In this document: positions 22,201-33,760 of the stretch, one piece after another | Position numbering within the stretch: the first letter of the stretch is position 1 | Layout of the letters: every line of letters starts with the position of its first letter | Origin: Steromphala cineraria | Lineage: Eukaryota > Mollusca > Gastropoda > Trochida > Trochidae | Length of the DNA stretch: 64,000 bases | Assembly: GCA_916613615.1 (NCBI GenBank) | Contig: OU744731.1 | Span: 59,774,289 to 59,838,288 of the forward strand | Reading direction: 5' to 3' | The notes under the pieces: generated by a model | The model's database searches: none | What the model was told of the DNA's origin: nothing | The model's input: the letters and a program-made list of their open reading frames with translations, nothing else | Translations under genes and position numbers: made by a program

Positions 22201-24970
22201 CTAGTAATTCGGAATTCCTGAACTTGAGATGACAAGTAGAATAAATGTTAGTCATGGTAAACACAAATATTTCTTTCATCCTGTGAGTCTATCAGTATAT
22301 TCTATTTGAAAATAATACGAAGTAATCCGTCTTACCATTGAATGAAATAGTTAATACTTTCAGAAGGTTACAGAAATGTAGTACATGAACATCTTGAAGA
22401 TCTAATGTGTTGTACTTTAGTAGCATATACATTTCTAGAATATCTTGTTCTAAATCATTTTAATGGAAAAAAGTGTTAACAAAATTTAAACATTTTAATT
22501 TCAAAAATTAAAATAGGAGTTTTTAGATCTGTGTTTTGAAAGTAAATTTATTGCTCTTAGTATACGTATTATCACTTAGTATGTTATAATTCTATTTGCA
22601 TGATTGTGTTCCAAAGAAATAATAACTTAGTTCCACTTCAGTGAAATTGATTTAGCGGTTATGATACAAAAAATGGCAGCTTGTAATATTTTGTTTCTTG
22701 CCAGCTTCAGATTTGCTAGTGGGTGAAAAAAAGCATTTTACATATCACAGTACAGGTCAATACCCTAACTGAGAGGAGAACTTGTATATTTCGGTTAATT
22801 ACTCTTTTTGGAATGTAATGAATATGTTTGCCAAAACCTTTGTGTAACTATTTACTTGTGTGGTTTTGTTTTTACAGCCATAGTACGATATATGAGCGGC
22901 ATTTGAATAATGTTGTTATAGAAAAGATGTATCATGTGTGGTTCTTTTTGTATTTTCTAACACTTTGCTGCCATGACTACAGTTTCACAGATTTGAAATC
23001 ATTGAACTGATTATAGTATTGTTCATAAAAAGAATCTTTGTATATTTTGCTAATTTGATATGGATGCATTTATTACTTATTCATCCATGCAAACACAATT
23101 ATTGAGTTTTAACTTAAATGTCATTTAAGCTAATGCTTATGATAAAGGGGAGTTAATAGAAATTACTTGAAAAAATCAGTTCATACTTCAGTTGTTGTAA
23201 GTATCTCGCTGGCTGTCCATCAAATCATGCCTTGATTTCAAAATGTTAAGCTCATCTAGTTTTTTTAGAAAGTTTTTTTTAAGAGAGACGAAATGGAAAT
23301 CAATATGGTAAATGTCTGACAGAACATAATGAACCACAGGGCATGGTTAATGATGAATGAGGTGATAGCAGCATTCTGTCAAACTCAGATTGCCTCTTTT
23401 GAAACACATCATTAGGGCCAATCAGTGGAGTCCTTATTCAATTGCTCTGACTGTCAAAGCCGTTTATAGGTTATTCGTTTTTATTTGTTTCACATTATAT
23501 TTTCAATTTTTTTTCTTTTTACATTACAAGAATAAAATCAACTTTACATCTTTAAAACATGTTCGACTAATAAGGTTAAGGATATGCAAAACTTAAATAA
23601 CTGCTTTAATTTCAGAATTTAGATTTCTTTATTTCTTTGAAGTTAAGCAAGAATGGAACTGTTGTTGTCTTTCTTGTCGAAATTGATATATGTTTACTTT
23701 TTATTATCATACAGCGATATTTTGGAATCTGCAAGCTTTTACATTTGACTTAGATATCTCTATTCATTATTATTAAATAAATTTATTTCTTATTAGTCGT
23801 GTCTTTCTTCATAATGGAAATCTGCTTATCAATCATATGATCTACAAAGAGGGAATAGATGATATCAGTTTTACGTGGACTTGTCTTTTCATATGGACAA
23901 CAGAACCAATTTATCATAGAGAGAAATAAAAATGTCTAAATATGTATAAAAATGATTTGGTCAAATTAGAAACACAGCTAAATGAATCACTTAATTTTGA
24001 TGAATGCAAACCATTCTTAACTTCATGTTTCCACACTCTCTTTAAAGAGGATATATTGCGCTTGTTTTTGGAAATGTCAGAACACAAGGAACTAAAGTAA
24101 GACGTTAAGTGATAGTACGAAATAAGCAAGTAGTATCTAACGATTGATTAACAAAGTTAATAAAAACAATCTGGGATTTAAAAGGAACAATTAATTTAAA
24201 TGTAGAAGCTAAGATCATCAGATAAGGTTAGAAAACATTCAAAGATTGAAAGCTGCTCATACTTGAAGCAATTTCAAACAAAACATATTTTGGAAAAGTT
24301 AAGTAATGGAGTAGTGTTAATTTGGGGTTAACTCTCAGTGAGGTATCCTTAGTACTGCACTGGTGGAATGATTACCGCCTTTCTTCGTGTTGACTCAATG
24401 ATACATAGATCTAGTTAAACAGATATGGTTGAACAAATTATAACAAACTCATGTTTGGGCCACTAAATTCGACCAGTTCTCGCATAAGTTGCGTAAAGTG
24501 AAACATTACCAAGATTTTGTTTTTCGAGGTAAAAGGGACAAAATGACAAAGCACGTTTATATACTAACAATTGCATTTTTGCATATCTAAATATATCCCA
24601 AAAAGGTTTCTATGTTCCCTACTAGCTTCTGTAAATTGCTTTACATCATTATAACAGACAACATCTTAAATATGTTGCATCATAATAAGCATCAACAAAT
24701 TAGTCTATACTTCTCAAAAAGAGTTTAGTGTCAAACCTATTTTCTGCCTGAAATGTGTCTATGCATAGAAAAGATGTAAATTCAAATTTCGAAGCAGAAA
24801 TCTTGTTGACATGGGCTCAGATTATCCTGAAGACAAGAAATGAGAAGAAAGCATGTGCCATATGCAAAACAACAGCATCCTGAAAAAAATCACACAAAAC
24901 AAAGGGTCTGAAACTGTTAGCAACTATAACTATCCAACTATAAGCAATATGGTCGGATTTGTATGGGATT
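22201..24970. other. Mostly unassigned AT-rich sequence with one repeat
   Basis: At 23319-23440 a repeat (TGACAGAACATAATGAACCA ... CATTCTGTCAAACTCAGATT) matches 31861-31985. No gene was recognised in the rest. Confidence 0.5.
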
Positions 24971-25603
24971 GTTAAGTCTTAAGTCTTAAGTATGTGTCAT
25001 ACTACTATGGAAATGTTGCTTTCAATTGAATTGTTGTCGTGTCAGGCATAAGCAAATCGATCTTGTGAGTCTAAGAGATCATTGTGTGGCAATAGGGTTG
25101 TTCATCACAGATAGTTTCCCTCTTTAAATGAATAAGTGTCTATGCAATATTCCTCTGTATGGAACCACCCTTCAGTCAGGCATTGGTTGATCAAGGATGA
25201 TGTCATGAAGAAATATAGGTTTGACCCTTAACTTCTGTTGAGTAGTATATATTAACTTAACAACACAAGTTTGTCCTATACCGGTTTGTTAAGTCTTAAG
25301 TCTTAAGTATGTGTCATACTACTATGGAAATGTTGCTTTCAATTGAATTTTTGTCGTGTCAGGCATAAGCAAATCGATCTTGTGAGTCTAAGAGATCATT
25401 GTGTGGCAATAGGGTTGTTCATCACAGATAGTTTCCCTCTTTAAATGAATAAGTGTCTATGCAATATTCCTCTGTATGGAACCACCCTTCAGTCAGGCAT
25501 TGGTTGATCAATGATGATGTCATGAAGAAATATAGGTTTGACCCTTAACTTCTGTTGAGTAGTATATATTAACTTAACAACACAAGTTTGTCCTATACCG
25601 GGA
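24971..25603 (+). repeat. 317-bp near-identical tandem duplication
   Basis: Two head-to-tail copies start at the words GTTAAGTCTTAAGTC at 24971 and 25288, each ending GTTTGTCCTATACCGG. I see only about two substitutions between them (GAATTG/GAATTT and CAAGGATG/CAATGATG). No coding frame spans the unit. It is a very recent duplication or an assembly duplicate. Confidence 0.9.
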
Positions 25604-25927
25604 TTTTTATTTGTTTATTTCCCATGAACTGATTTTAATTTCTTATTTCACATTTCAATGGAGTTTTTCATGAAAGACCTAGCAAAGTACATTCCCCCAT
25701 TGATGATGATACATTATAAGTCTTCTTTTGTTGACCTGTTTGAGTACTTTAAAGACATAATTTAATTTGACACGTTTTTGCTGACTTTCTTCAACACTAA
25801 TCTTGTTATAAGGAGATGACACATTGGTCACATGAAAGCTTTCCATCTCATCGTACTTTATTTATTCAATGTTTGTCTTTGATAAACAGTTTTGTTGGTA
25901 TAAGCTGGAAGATAAATTAACCCTGGT

Positions 25928-26280
25928 TTAAAGGGGCAGTAGCACGTTTTTTGATAATTTCATATTTTAAAATTTTCACTGATAATTGTAAGTTAATGTC
26001 AAATGTATTATTTTGACAGTTTCAAAAATCCCATTACACAATCCAATCAACCATAGTCAGAGGACAAAGTGTGACGAATCACATGAAATCCATTGGCGGC
26101 CATTTTTTGTGAACACCTTTAATTCATTTTGTGTAAGAAAAAGAAATCCCATGGCTAAAATTTACGTTATATAATTGAATTATTACTGCCCCATTTAGAT
26201 TAATTACATTGTCTTTTTATTGGAACCGTTAATTTCCATTTTCCTGACATCCCCCTAAAAACGTGCTACTGTCCCTTTAA
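25928..26280. mobile_element. MITE with CAGTAGCACG termini, copy 3
   Basis: The best preserved copy: TTAAAGGGGCAGTAGCACG at the left and CGTGCTACTGTCCCTTTAA at the right. The flanking bases TTAA or TA could be the target duplication. Confidence 0.9.
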
Positions 26281-26878
26281 GGACGTTACATAGAAGTGGT
26301 GAGTAAAGAAATTGAATTGATACTTTCATGCTTTTGAGTGTTCGTGGGTGGGGAAAATCGAGTTCGTCGATCTAGGGAACGACATGTACTTTGCTTCCCA
26401 AATTTGATACTTGATAATGTGTTTCAGAATCGTTTCAAGTCTTCAACTGCCATATCAGAAATGTTGCATACGGTTCTTCTCATTCATAGTTATTTTATCT
26501 AAATACATTTCAATCTAAAGAGAGTCTTTAATATTAAGATAGCAGTGAGTGTCACTTTGCCTGTTTGAAAATATTTGTTACTCGCCTGTTTAGCTGGTGG
26601 TGCCAATTCTTTGAAATATCTGTTACTCGCTGCAGAAATACACTTTAGAAACAATATAAAATATATACAAAATACATTGATGACATCACCATGTTCTTGT
26701 CGTTCAGTGGTTTCTTTTCAACCAATATGAATGTTAATATCAAATTGTTGAAACATGTTGAAAATTTTATTATAGTTAATTTAGAGGCAACGTTTATCAT
26801 TACATATAAAATCATCAATATCGACGACAAGCTGCAAATAATGAAATCTGTACGTAAGTAGACACTTGAGATCAATAT
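26281..26878. other. Unassigned sequence
   Basis: No gene recognised. A short partial duplication (GAAATAT.TGTTACTCGC) occurs at about 26568-26632. Confidence 0.5.
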
Positions 26879-27016
26879 TCAATACTCGTCCACCTTCAGT
26901 ATATCTGTTATTGAAATCTTTTCTACTCGAACGGGAGCAATCTCAAAGCTACGTGAACAGAAGGCTAAAATACAACAGACAATAATGACGATGTTGTAAC
27001 ACAAATAGGAGTACAG
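26879..27016 (-). pseudogene. Signal-peptide-like first exon, copy D
   Basis: A 46-codon minus-strand frame reads LYSYLCYNIVIIVCC, then ILAFCSRSFEIAPVRVEK, then ISITDILKVDEY and stop. The hydrophobic core followed by FCSRS looks like a secretory signal peptide and cleavage region. The homologue at 44661 begins with ATG where this copy has CTG, so the start has been lost, or CTG is used. A possible donor site AAG|GTGGAC overlaps the end. A SINE sits immediately upstream and separates it from its promoter-like block at 27185-27360. It is probably inactive in this copy. Confidence 0.45.
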
Positions 27017-27021
27017 CTTGT

Positions 27022-27184
27022 GAAGTATAACTGGGGACGTAGGTCAGTGGTAGAGTGTCCGCTCTTAACCCGGAAGACCGGGGCTCGATTCCCGGTCGTG
27101 TCATACCAAAAGACGTTAAAAGGTGGGAGTTGTTGCTGTCATGACCTTTGTAGTGACAAGGAGGATAATACCTGTATATTCAGA
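27022..27184 (+). mobile_element. tRNA-derived SINE
   Basis: The head GGGGACGTAGGTCAGTGGTA (from 27033) contains an A-box-like segment, and GGCTCGATTCC (27082-27092) is a near-consensus B box. CGTGTCATACCAAAAGACG follows, as in molluscan SINE heads. The 8-base T loop and poor acceptor pairing argue against a functional tRNA gene. The insertion splits a block that is continuous at 44510-44920. Confidence 0.75.
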
Positions 27185-27360
27185 ATCGTGACTGACAGAT
27201 TGTGAAAAGCAGGGTTTGTCTTCTCTTGAGTCTGTCATTGTCATGTTCAACAATTAAGAGAGGATCAAGTTCCTTGATGCAATTATCAGAGGTTTCACTG
27301 TTTGTAACCGATGACAAGATTGCAATTCCAGATTGGAACTTGATACAACAGTAAATAAAT
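27185..27360 (-). promoter_or_regulatory. Recurrent block, copy D (interrupted by SINE)
   Basis: It aligns with 44733-44910 (CGTGACTGACAGATTGTG, GATGCAATTATCAGAGGTTT). Read on the minus strand it is open as QTQEKTNPAFHNLSVTILN, in the same frame as the other copies. A promoter or 5' UTR role is inferred from its position upstream of the signal-peptide-like frame. Confidence 0.35.
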
Positions 27361-27639
27361 TATTTTTCAGTTTGTTTTGACAGAGGTGAAGAAACCTTTT
27401 TCTAGAGATTTTTTTTTAATCATTATATTTTAACTGTTTACAATATGTGGACAAACATGTTAATCGATCAATCACATTTTCATACAAGTAATTTACCATA
27501 TCATTTGATACTCAATGAAAGTGATTTCTAACTAATACAATGATGATTAATAACGTTATTTACATATCAGACGATGGCAGCCTATTTGAAATTGATTTAA
27601 TTATCAAAAGAACATAAATATTTGCCATGCAAACATTCT
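27361..27639. other. Unassigned AT-rich sequence
   Basis: Nothing recognised. Confidence 0.4.
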
Positions 27640-27880
27640 CTACTTTAAAAAAGCTGTGTGAACTTGTTCAAAACAATTATGCCACGACCATACCATTTAC
27701 TTGAACCGTTATTGTTTTCAATGCAATTCAGACATATTACAGACCCAACTCTACTCACTTACTGAGCCGGATGTTGTTGCTTAACTTCCTAGTGTTGCGC
27801 AAATATTGCGAGTCTTGTTAAAGATATCATGGTAAACTGTCAGTATTGGTTAATGTCAAAAAACAAAGTTACAGAGGATG
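27640..27880 (-). repeat. Dispersed repeat, inverted partner at 16130-16345
   Basis: Its reverse complement contains GCAATATTTGCGCAACACTA and ACATCCGGCTCAG, as described for the partner copy. Confidence 0.75.
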
Positions 27881-30600
27881 TTCAACCGGCTTCCTTTAAA
27901 ATCCTTTTGCACTATGTATTCGCGTCTAACATAATAAAGTTGCATGTGAATGAGGCATTGCTGTGCATTAATCTCATTTACAGACTTGAACACATCCTTC
28001 CACTGGTTTATAGACACAAACTATTAAACAGCTATTAACATTATCCTTTTGTAACAATCACAGTTTTTTCTTTGTTGCAACACGTTTCTTATCATAATAG
28101 ACGTTAGATTAGAATGACTTGAACTATCTCTTTGGAAAGAAAGGGTGTGGCAGCTTCAAGAAAATGTGTAACGACGTAGACTATCATGGCATTGGAACCA
28201 CATCTTTTGAATTATGACATAAAACTATTTACGAAGTCAACATAGGCAGGTATGACCAAAATAGAAAACATTGAAACAATGTACGTATTAGTTGTGTCTA
28301 TAATATACTTTTGAAAGAAGACAACATAAATTATGACTTTGATATTTTTCACTCGCAGCTAGATTCAAACATACTTTTTTAAGTACATTCAAATATCATC
28401 TAAATTATAGCGGAATAGAAATTGATCACTAAAGAAACTTTAAATGATATCCATTTATGATATTCCCAAGGTATTTCATAGTTCTTGGAATTTTAAACTA
28501 GATAACAAAATTGTATTCAAGGGAAGCAAGGCCAATGAAATGATTTTGTGGTTGATTTTTAACAGTTGATACCATATTTGATTACTTCAATGGTTACACC
28601 ATCAATTCAAAATGTATGTCATAACAATTAACATTATTACATGACACAGACTTATTTGATTATTTCAATGTCCTGATTGTGTCTTAACTTTTCTTAATGG
28701 TTGATTCTGAAAGGTACATAATTACATAGATTATTCTAAAACAACTATACAATGTGTATCATTTTAGCAATATACTCTCGCTTGCACTAAATATATATCT
28801 ATTTTAAAATAAAAAGTGACAAGCATTGTTTCAATGACACCCTAAGAAATTCGTCCGAAGATTTTAAATTGTCCTAACTAGGCCATGGACAATGATTTGA
28901 ATACCATTGGCATATTTCATGACATCTGAAACAAACAAAATCATTTGTAATTTGTTGTCAGAACTTGGTTTTATAGTTTAAAAATGAATATAATTACTTA
29001 ACCATTTTTACTCGTATTTTGTCTAATTCTAAAGCAAAATTGTAAGAAAAAATGTTCACTATCCTCTAAAGATAACGAACATGAACCCACCTATGAATAA
29101 TTAGAATGTTTGCAGGGTTATTTTGACTTGTTAAAATTTCGACATAGATCCAAGTGCAAAAACTGACATCAAGCAAGAATGCACAAGATCCATATTTTCA
29201 AGAATATTTGTTGGTTATCCATGACTGTACATGTATTTGGTTTATTTTACACTGGGAACCTATTTTCATGTTGACACTAGCAAACAAAAATGGCTTCATC
29301 CAAGAGATAGAAGACAGCATTGCCTGACCTGAAGCCTATAATACTGCAAACAAATTGCTTTCCGCGCAATTGAGGTTGAAGTCTCTGATGTTACAAGTCT
29401 TGTCCTACAAGTTGAAAGTACGGTTTGAAAATTGTTGTGAAAGCATTTTGATATTTGTATAAAATAATATAATTTCAATAAAGTCCTTTAGCAAGCATAA
29501 TTTTGGTAGACTTTAAATAACTTGTATTTGTGACAAGTGTAATAAAGTCATTAATCAAGCATGTTTTGGTAAAATTCACTTGCATTTATTGAGAGTCAAT
29601 AATTCATTCAACGATTGTGCTTTCAAAAGCAAATCAGTTAAAACTGATATACATGTAGCTGTTGTGGTTAAACTGATCCTTTTTTTACTTCTTTTTAAAA
29701 TGTCAAACAACCCATGCCTTCATCCTCGCTTTTTTTTTCGGTTTAATTTCTTGTTCAATTTAGGGGAATACTATACGTTATTGCAAAACACATAATGTTT
29801 AGGGCTACTCTATTTCTTAAACAACAATTGCTATTATCAATAATGGATAAATGTTCTAATGTGGCATTGTCTTCTAATCACATCTTGCAGTGCATGTGGT
29901 CATGTTAGTATTATACAGCGTGAAACTGATTAATTTAAACAAAATGCCAGACATGATTTATTGCAAAGACCCCATTTCAACTTGTCCACAGATTGAAAAT
30001 GAGATGATACCAAAATGAGAAAGACAACTGATGAGAAATGTTCCTGACATGTGAAAGAACGAAATCTGGTTAAGTTACATGTAGGGTCGATCACATTGTC
30101 TAACAATTCAGAATATCCATAAAAACATTAATTACATTTAAATTTTACAGATAAAATATTAAATATATAATTTAAATCAAAAGAAGGTAATGTGTGTAAT
30201 TTAAACATTGGAAGAAAACTAGACTCAAGCTCCATTATTTTCACTACTCATTTGAACAAATTCATTATCTCCTGATCTAGTTTTACGTGCTATTTTCTAA
30301 ACTGACCTATTCTTAGCTAGTTTACTTCTTGAAGGATATCTGACAATAGCAAATTTGTTTTAAATTTTACATAAGTAAAACTTGTGTACAAAGAAGACGT
30401 TTCAAAACGTTTAAATGTCACTTTACAAAACCACATAGAGGCATAGTTATGACCAATATGAGTGCAACAAAGCAAATGATGCATGAGATGTCAGAATCAC
30501 CCTTTTGAAACTTCTAAGATAGCTCAAACAGTACTATGTGTAAAATAATATAGTAAATTGTTTGACATCGGACATACCACGGTGTTCAACAAGTTATCAT
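27881..30600. other. Mostly unassigned AT-rich sequence
   Basis: It includes the dispersed repeat at 29266-29430 (partner 22040-22200). No gene or RNA recognised in the remainder. Confidence 0.5.
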
Positions 30601-30660
30601 GAGCTCACGAATCCTTTTTGACTGTAGAAATGGCCTGGAAGTCGTTAGCGTTTATGTTAC

Positions 30661-30786
30661 CTGCCTGACAGGTGTGAATCGTGGACACCTGGTTGGCGAC
30701 AATCATGCACCGGTCAGCTCTTGTCACCAGGATGTCGGTGTTGTCCAGCTTAAAGAGCACCACAGACACAATTTCGTATCTGTGAC
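30661..30786 (-). CDS. Candidate phase 1-1 exon of an unrecognised protein
   Basis: On the minus strand, TGCATCCTCAG (3' splice site) precedes and GTAACATAAAC (5' splice site) follows a 126-base open segment. It translates as HRYEIVSVVLFKLDN, then TDILVTRADRCMIVANQ, then VSTIHTCQA. Both introns would be phase 1, as in shuffled extracellular modules. The segment is GC-richer than its surroundings and has a beta-strand-like alternation and two cysteines. The opposite strand also has an open frame of 63 codons, so strand choice rests on protein-like character and splice sites. No family is recognised and no neighbouring exon was found. Confidence 0.35.
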
Positions 30787-30799
30787 CTGAGGATGCACT

Positions 30800-31189
30800 T
30801 CAGCCTTAACGTTTGGTTATGTTCACTTTGTTTAGAAGATTGTGAGCAGCGATAATCAGAGCTCATCATCTATTCTCAAGACCTTGAGCGTTCATGGTCG
30901 TAAGAACCAGATATCAAAATATCTTGATTTTCTCTAGTTATGAGATTCGTGTTTGTTTATCATTCAAACGTGACAATGAATTCACTCAAAATTCATTCAA
31001 GGTTTACTTGCTTTGGTTTTATGACAATTTCTCGATGTTAAAAGGTTTTAAAGAAATATTTTTCACTTATATGATTGAATGTTACTTTAAATAATATTCG
31101 ATTAGTGATGAGCTTGATAAAAAACAATTGGGTGATGGAAAATGCTCGGGATGACTAGAAGAAGTCATTTTGAACAGCCGTTTTAGAAA
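30800..31189. other. Unassigned sequence
   Basis: No gene recognised. Confidence 0.4.
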
Positions 31190-31690
31190 GCGTCTTAAAA
31201 AGTCACTCCATGATTTCAACAAATATTATTTTTCTATGAAACAAAAGAAGATTGCTTAATAAATAAGGCATAAAAATATTTTACAAATTCATCACCAAAT
31301 GGCGATTACAAGAGAAATTTGTTTTTCAATGAAAATCTTATATCATTCATATATATTTGCAGAAACCAAATTCATACATTCAATTTTCATGAATAGTAGC
31401 TTATGACGCTATCAAACATTATCAATTTGTAACTGGCATTCTGACTGCTTTAGGAAAATTTCCACGCATGTCACGATCACTGTCCAGTTTTCGATCATTA
31501 TGATGACTACAAATCTTCCTAGGTTTTACTTTTCAACCTCAATTTGCTCTAAAAAGATGCTTCCCTGTAACAGTGATATTTCTCGATCAAATGACACTAT
31601 TGATAAAGTTTTGCATGTGTGACCTTAACAACTCACAGAGTGGTACTTTTAAGACTGTCTGACACAGAGGATACCAGCCACGTCTTGACT
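31190..31690 (+). repeat. Paralogous block, partner at 33265-33760
   Basis: Shared words in order include TTTTCAATGAAAATCTTA, CTGACTGCTTTA and TTCTCGATCAAATGACACTA. The copies lie about 2.1 kb apart in the same orientation. In the partner this block lies directly upstream of the minus-strand 105-codon frame, so it may carry that frame's 5' region. Confidence 0.7.
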
Positions 31691-31954
31691 ACTGCAGTGG
31701 GTATAGCGTGTAAGGTTGCAAGTTAATTTCTTAAAGATTAAAGAAGGAATAAAACAATTTACTAATAGTTCAGGTAGAAAGTAGCGCTGAAGCCAACAGT
31801 GGGCATGGGACTCTTCATGGGAAATATATCGCCATTAGTGGCCCAACAGTGTGGTGGAACGCCTTGACAGAACATAATGAACCATTGGATATAATAAATT
31901 AAGACCGTGATGACAGCAACATTCTGTCAAACTCAGATTACTCTTTAGAAACTA

Positions 31955-32450
31955 AATCACCAGGGCCAATCAATCGATCCTAGGGTAATTATATGACATA
32001 ATCGAATTACTTGGCTTGTAAAGGTGGAGAGGTTATCCTTTTTCGGATGTTATTTAGACCTGTCATTTTGCTAAATATATTGATTTTCTATGCTTTCGAC
32101 TATTGAAGATAAAGCAATATCTAAACGGGATATTGTTCTCAAAGTAGATTTTTAACAATTCCTGTCTTAGATATTTATATACATTTACTTTATTGACATC
32201 ACAAACCAAATCAGAAACCAAATCTCTAGGGCCAATCAATTGATTCAAAGGAATTATATGAAATAATCGGATTATTCAATTCATAGTGGAGAGGTTATCC
32301 TTTTCGGATGTTATTTATACCTGTCATTTTGCTGTATACATTCATTTTCTATGATATCAATTATGGAAGATCAAGCAATATCTTAACGATGCATCGTTCT
32401 CACAGTATATTTTTAACAATGTCCTGTCCTAGCTATTTACATGACATCAC
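31955..32450 (+). repeat. ~255-bp tandem duplication
   Basis: The words GGGCCAATCAAT, GGAGAGGTTATCC, CGGATGTTATTTA and ACCTGTCATTTTGCT appear in each of two consecutive units, starting near 31973 and 32229. The units are clearly diverged, so the event is older than the 317-bp pair. Confidence 0.8.
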
Positions 32451-32935
32451 AAATGTTTTGCTTCATAAAGTTATTATTTCAAAATGCCATGAAGTCTTTT
32501 ACATGTCGACGTCACAATGATGCCATCAACATGAACTGTTATAACAATCTTCTCTAGGTGTTTTACAGAATTGCAGTGTTCAAAGATTTATATTTTTCAT
32601 GTAAAGTTGGTCGAGATTTTTTTTTAAATCTCAGATATTGAAATTCAGAGTATATTTTACAACATGATTTTTCAACATAGCTACAAACATTTAATGTTTT
32701 AACGCAAAAGTATTTTGATGCATGTAGTCTTACAAATGCTTCAATAACTCAATTATCTTCAGTAAGTGATGACAAATTTTTTAGATGTATAAGCTGGAGA
32801 TCACTAAAGGACGGAAGTTTTACTACGAAAAACAAAAAAATCCCAGAAAGCTGAATTATGAAGAAGTATTTTATCGATCAACTAAACAAAGAAAACCTCA
32901 CCATTTCATTATCAGCTAAGCTCTTGAGCGTAATC

Positions 32936-33253
32936 TCATCGATAAATGTTTACTCCCATTAACTCTATAATTGTTGGTTGGAAGTAGCACACTGGTATAA
33001 GGTTTCTGTGTGTAGAAGGATTGAAGCTATTGACATTGGAGATTACAGCCGTCTGGGCTGTTATTTCAAAAAGCAAATCGTTGCACATGTGTCTGTCCTC
33101 TGGAGTAATACATGTTCTCATTAATAACAAAATCGAGGCTGGTAGATTCCTTGTCTGAGACTTGTTTCTATAGACATTAATGTGATTGGCACCATAAGTT
33201 TTGATTGTTCGTACTGTATCAAATATGAACACAACAATAACGAAACACACCAT
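32936..33253 (-). CDS. 105-codon frame with N-terminal hydrophobic segment
   Basis: It starts at ATG (33253) with MVCFVIVVFIFDTVRT, a plausible signal peptide or anchor. It continues through CITPEDRHMCNDLL and ends IIELMGVNIYR-stop. The last ~39 codons align in frame, including the stop, with 61598-61717 (about 25 identities), where the family occurs in the opposite orientation. The 3' flank is also conserved there (GAGCTTAGCTGATAATGAAA in reverse complement). An old paralogous small secreted-protein gene is possible. No known domain is recognised. The counterpart upstream of its conserved tail appears frameshifted. Confidence 0.4.
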   Translation of the reverse strand: MVCFVIVVFIFDTVRTIKTYGANHINVYRNKSQTRNLPASILLLMRTCITPEDRHMCNDLLFEITAQTAVISNVNSFNPSTHRNLIPVCYFQPTIIELMGVNIYR

Positions 33254-33264
33254 GACTATCTTGG

Positions 33265-33760
33265 CAGGTTCTCCCTAAAGAGCCACTCCGTGATTTTCAT
33301 CACATTTCCTTTGCTTTGAGACGAACATAAATGGCATTATCCGTGATCTAAATTCAATTTATCTCACAATTTTCTCCCCAAAACGGCAATTATATGATAA
33401 GTACTTGTTTTCAATGAAAATCTTAAAACAATCATATGAATTCGTGGAACCCAAATTTATACATCCAATCAATATCAAACATCATCAACTCGTAACTGAC
33501 AATCTGACTGCTTTATATAAGTTTTTATTTCATAAAATACGTTTGACTAATTGACGTGCTTCATTGACCGGTTTTACATCATTTAAATCTTTCTGTTGTT
33601 ACAATAGGACATTGCTTAGTTTCAAAATGATACTTTCCAGCAGCAGTCGATACTTCTCGATCAAATGACACTATTGGTAAGGTGTTGCCTTTGTGACCCC
33701 TGAGTGACTCTTTAAGATAACTATGCTTTAAATATGATGGCTGATAACTATGTTGATGTT
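33265..33760 (+). repeat. Paralogous block, partner at 31190-31690
   Basis: See the partner entry. On the minus strand it sits just 5' of the 105-codon frame. Confidence 0.7.

Noticed and set aside
27030..27105. Candidate tRNA gene
   Set aside because: A and B boxes are present, but the acceptor does not pair, the T loop has eight bases, and a SINE body follows.
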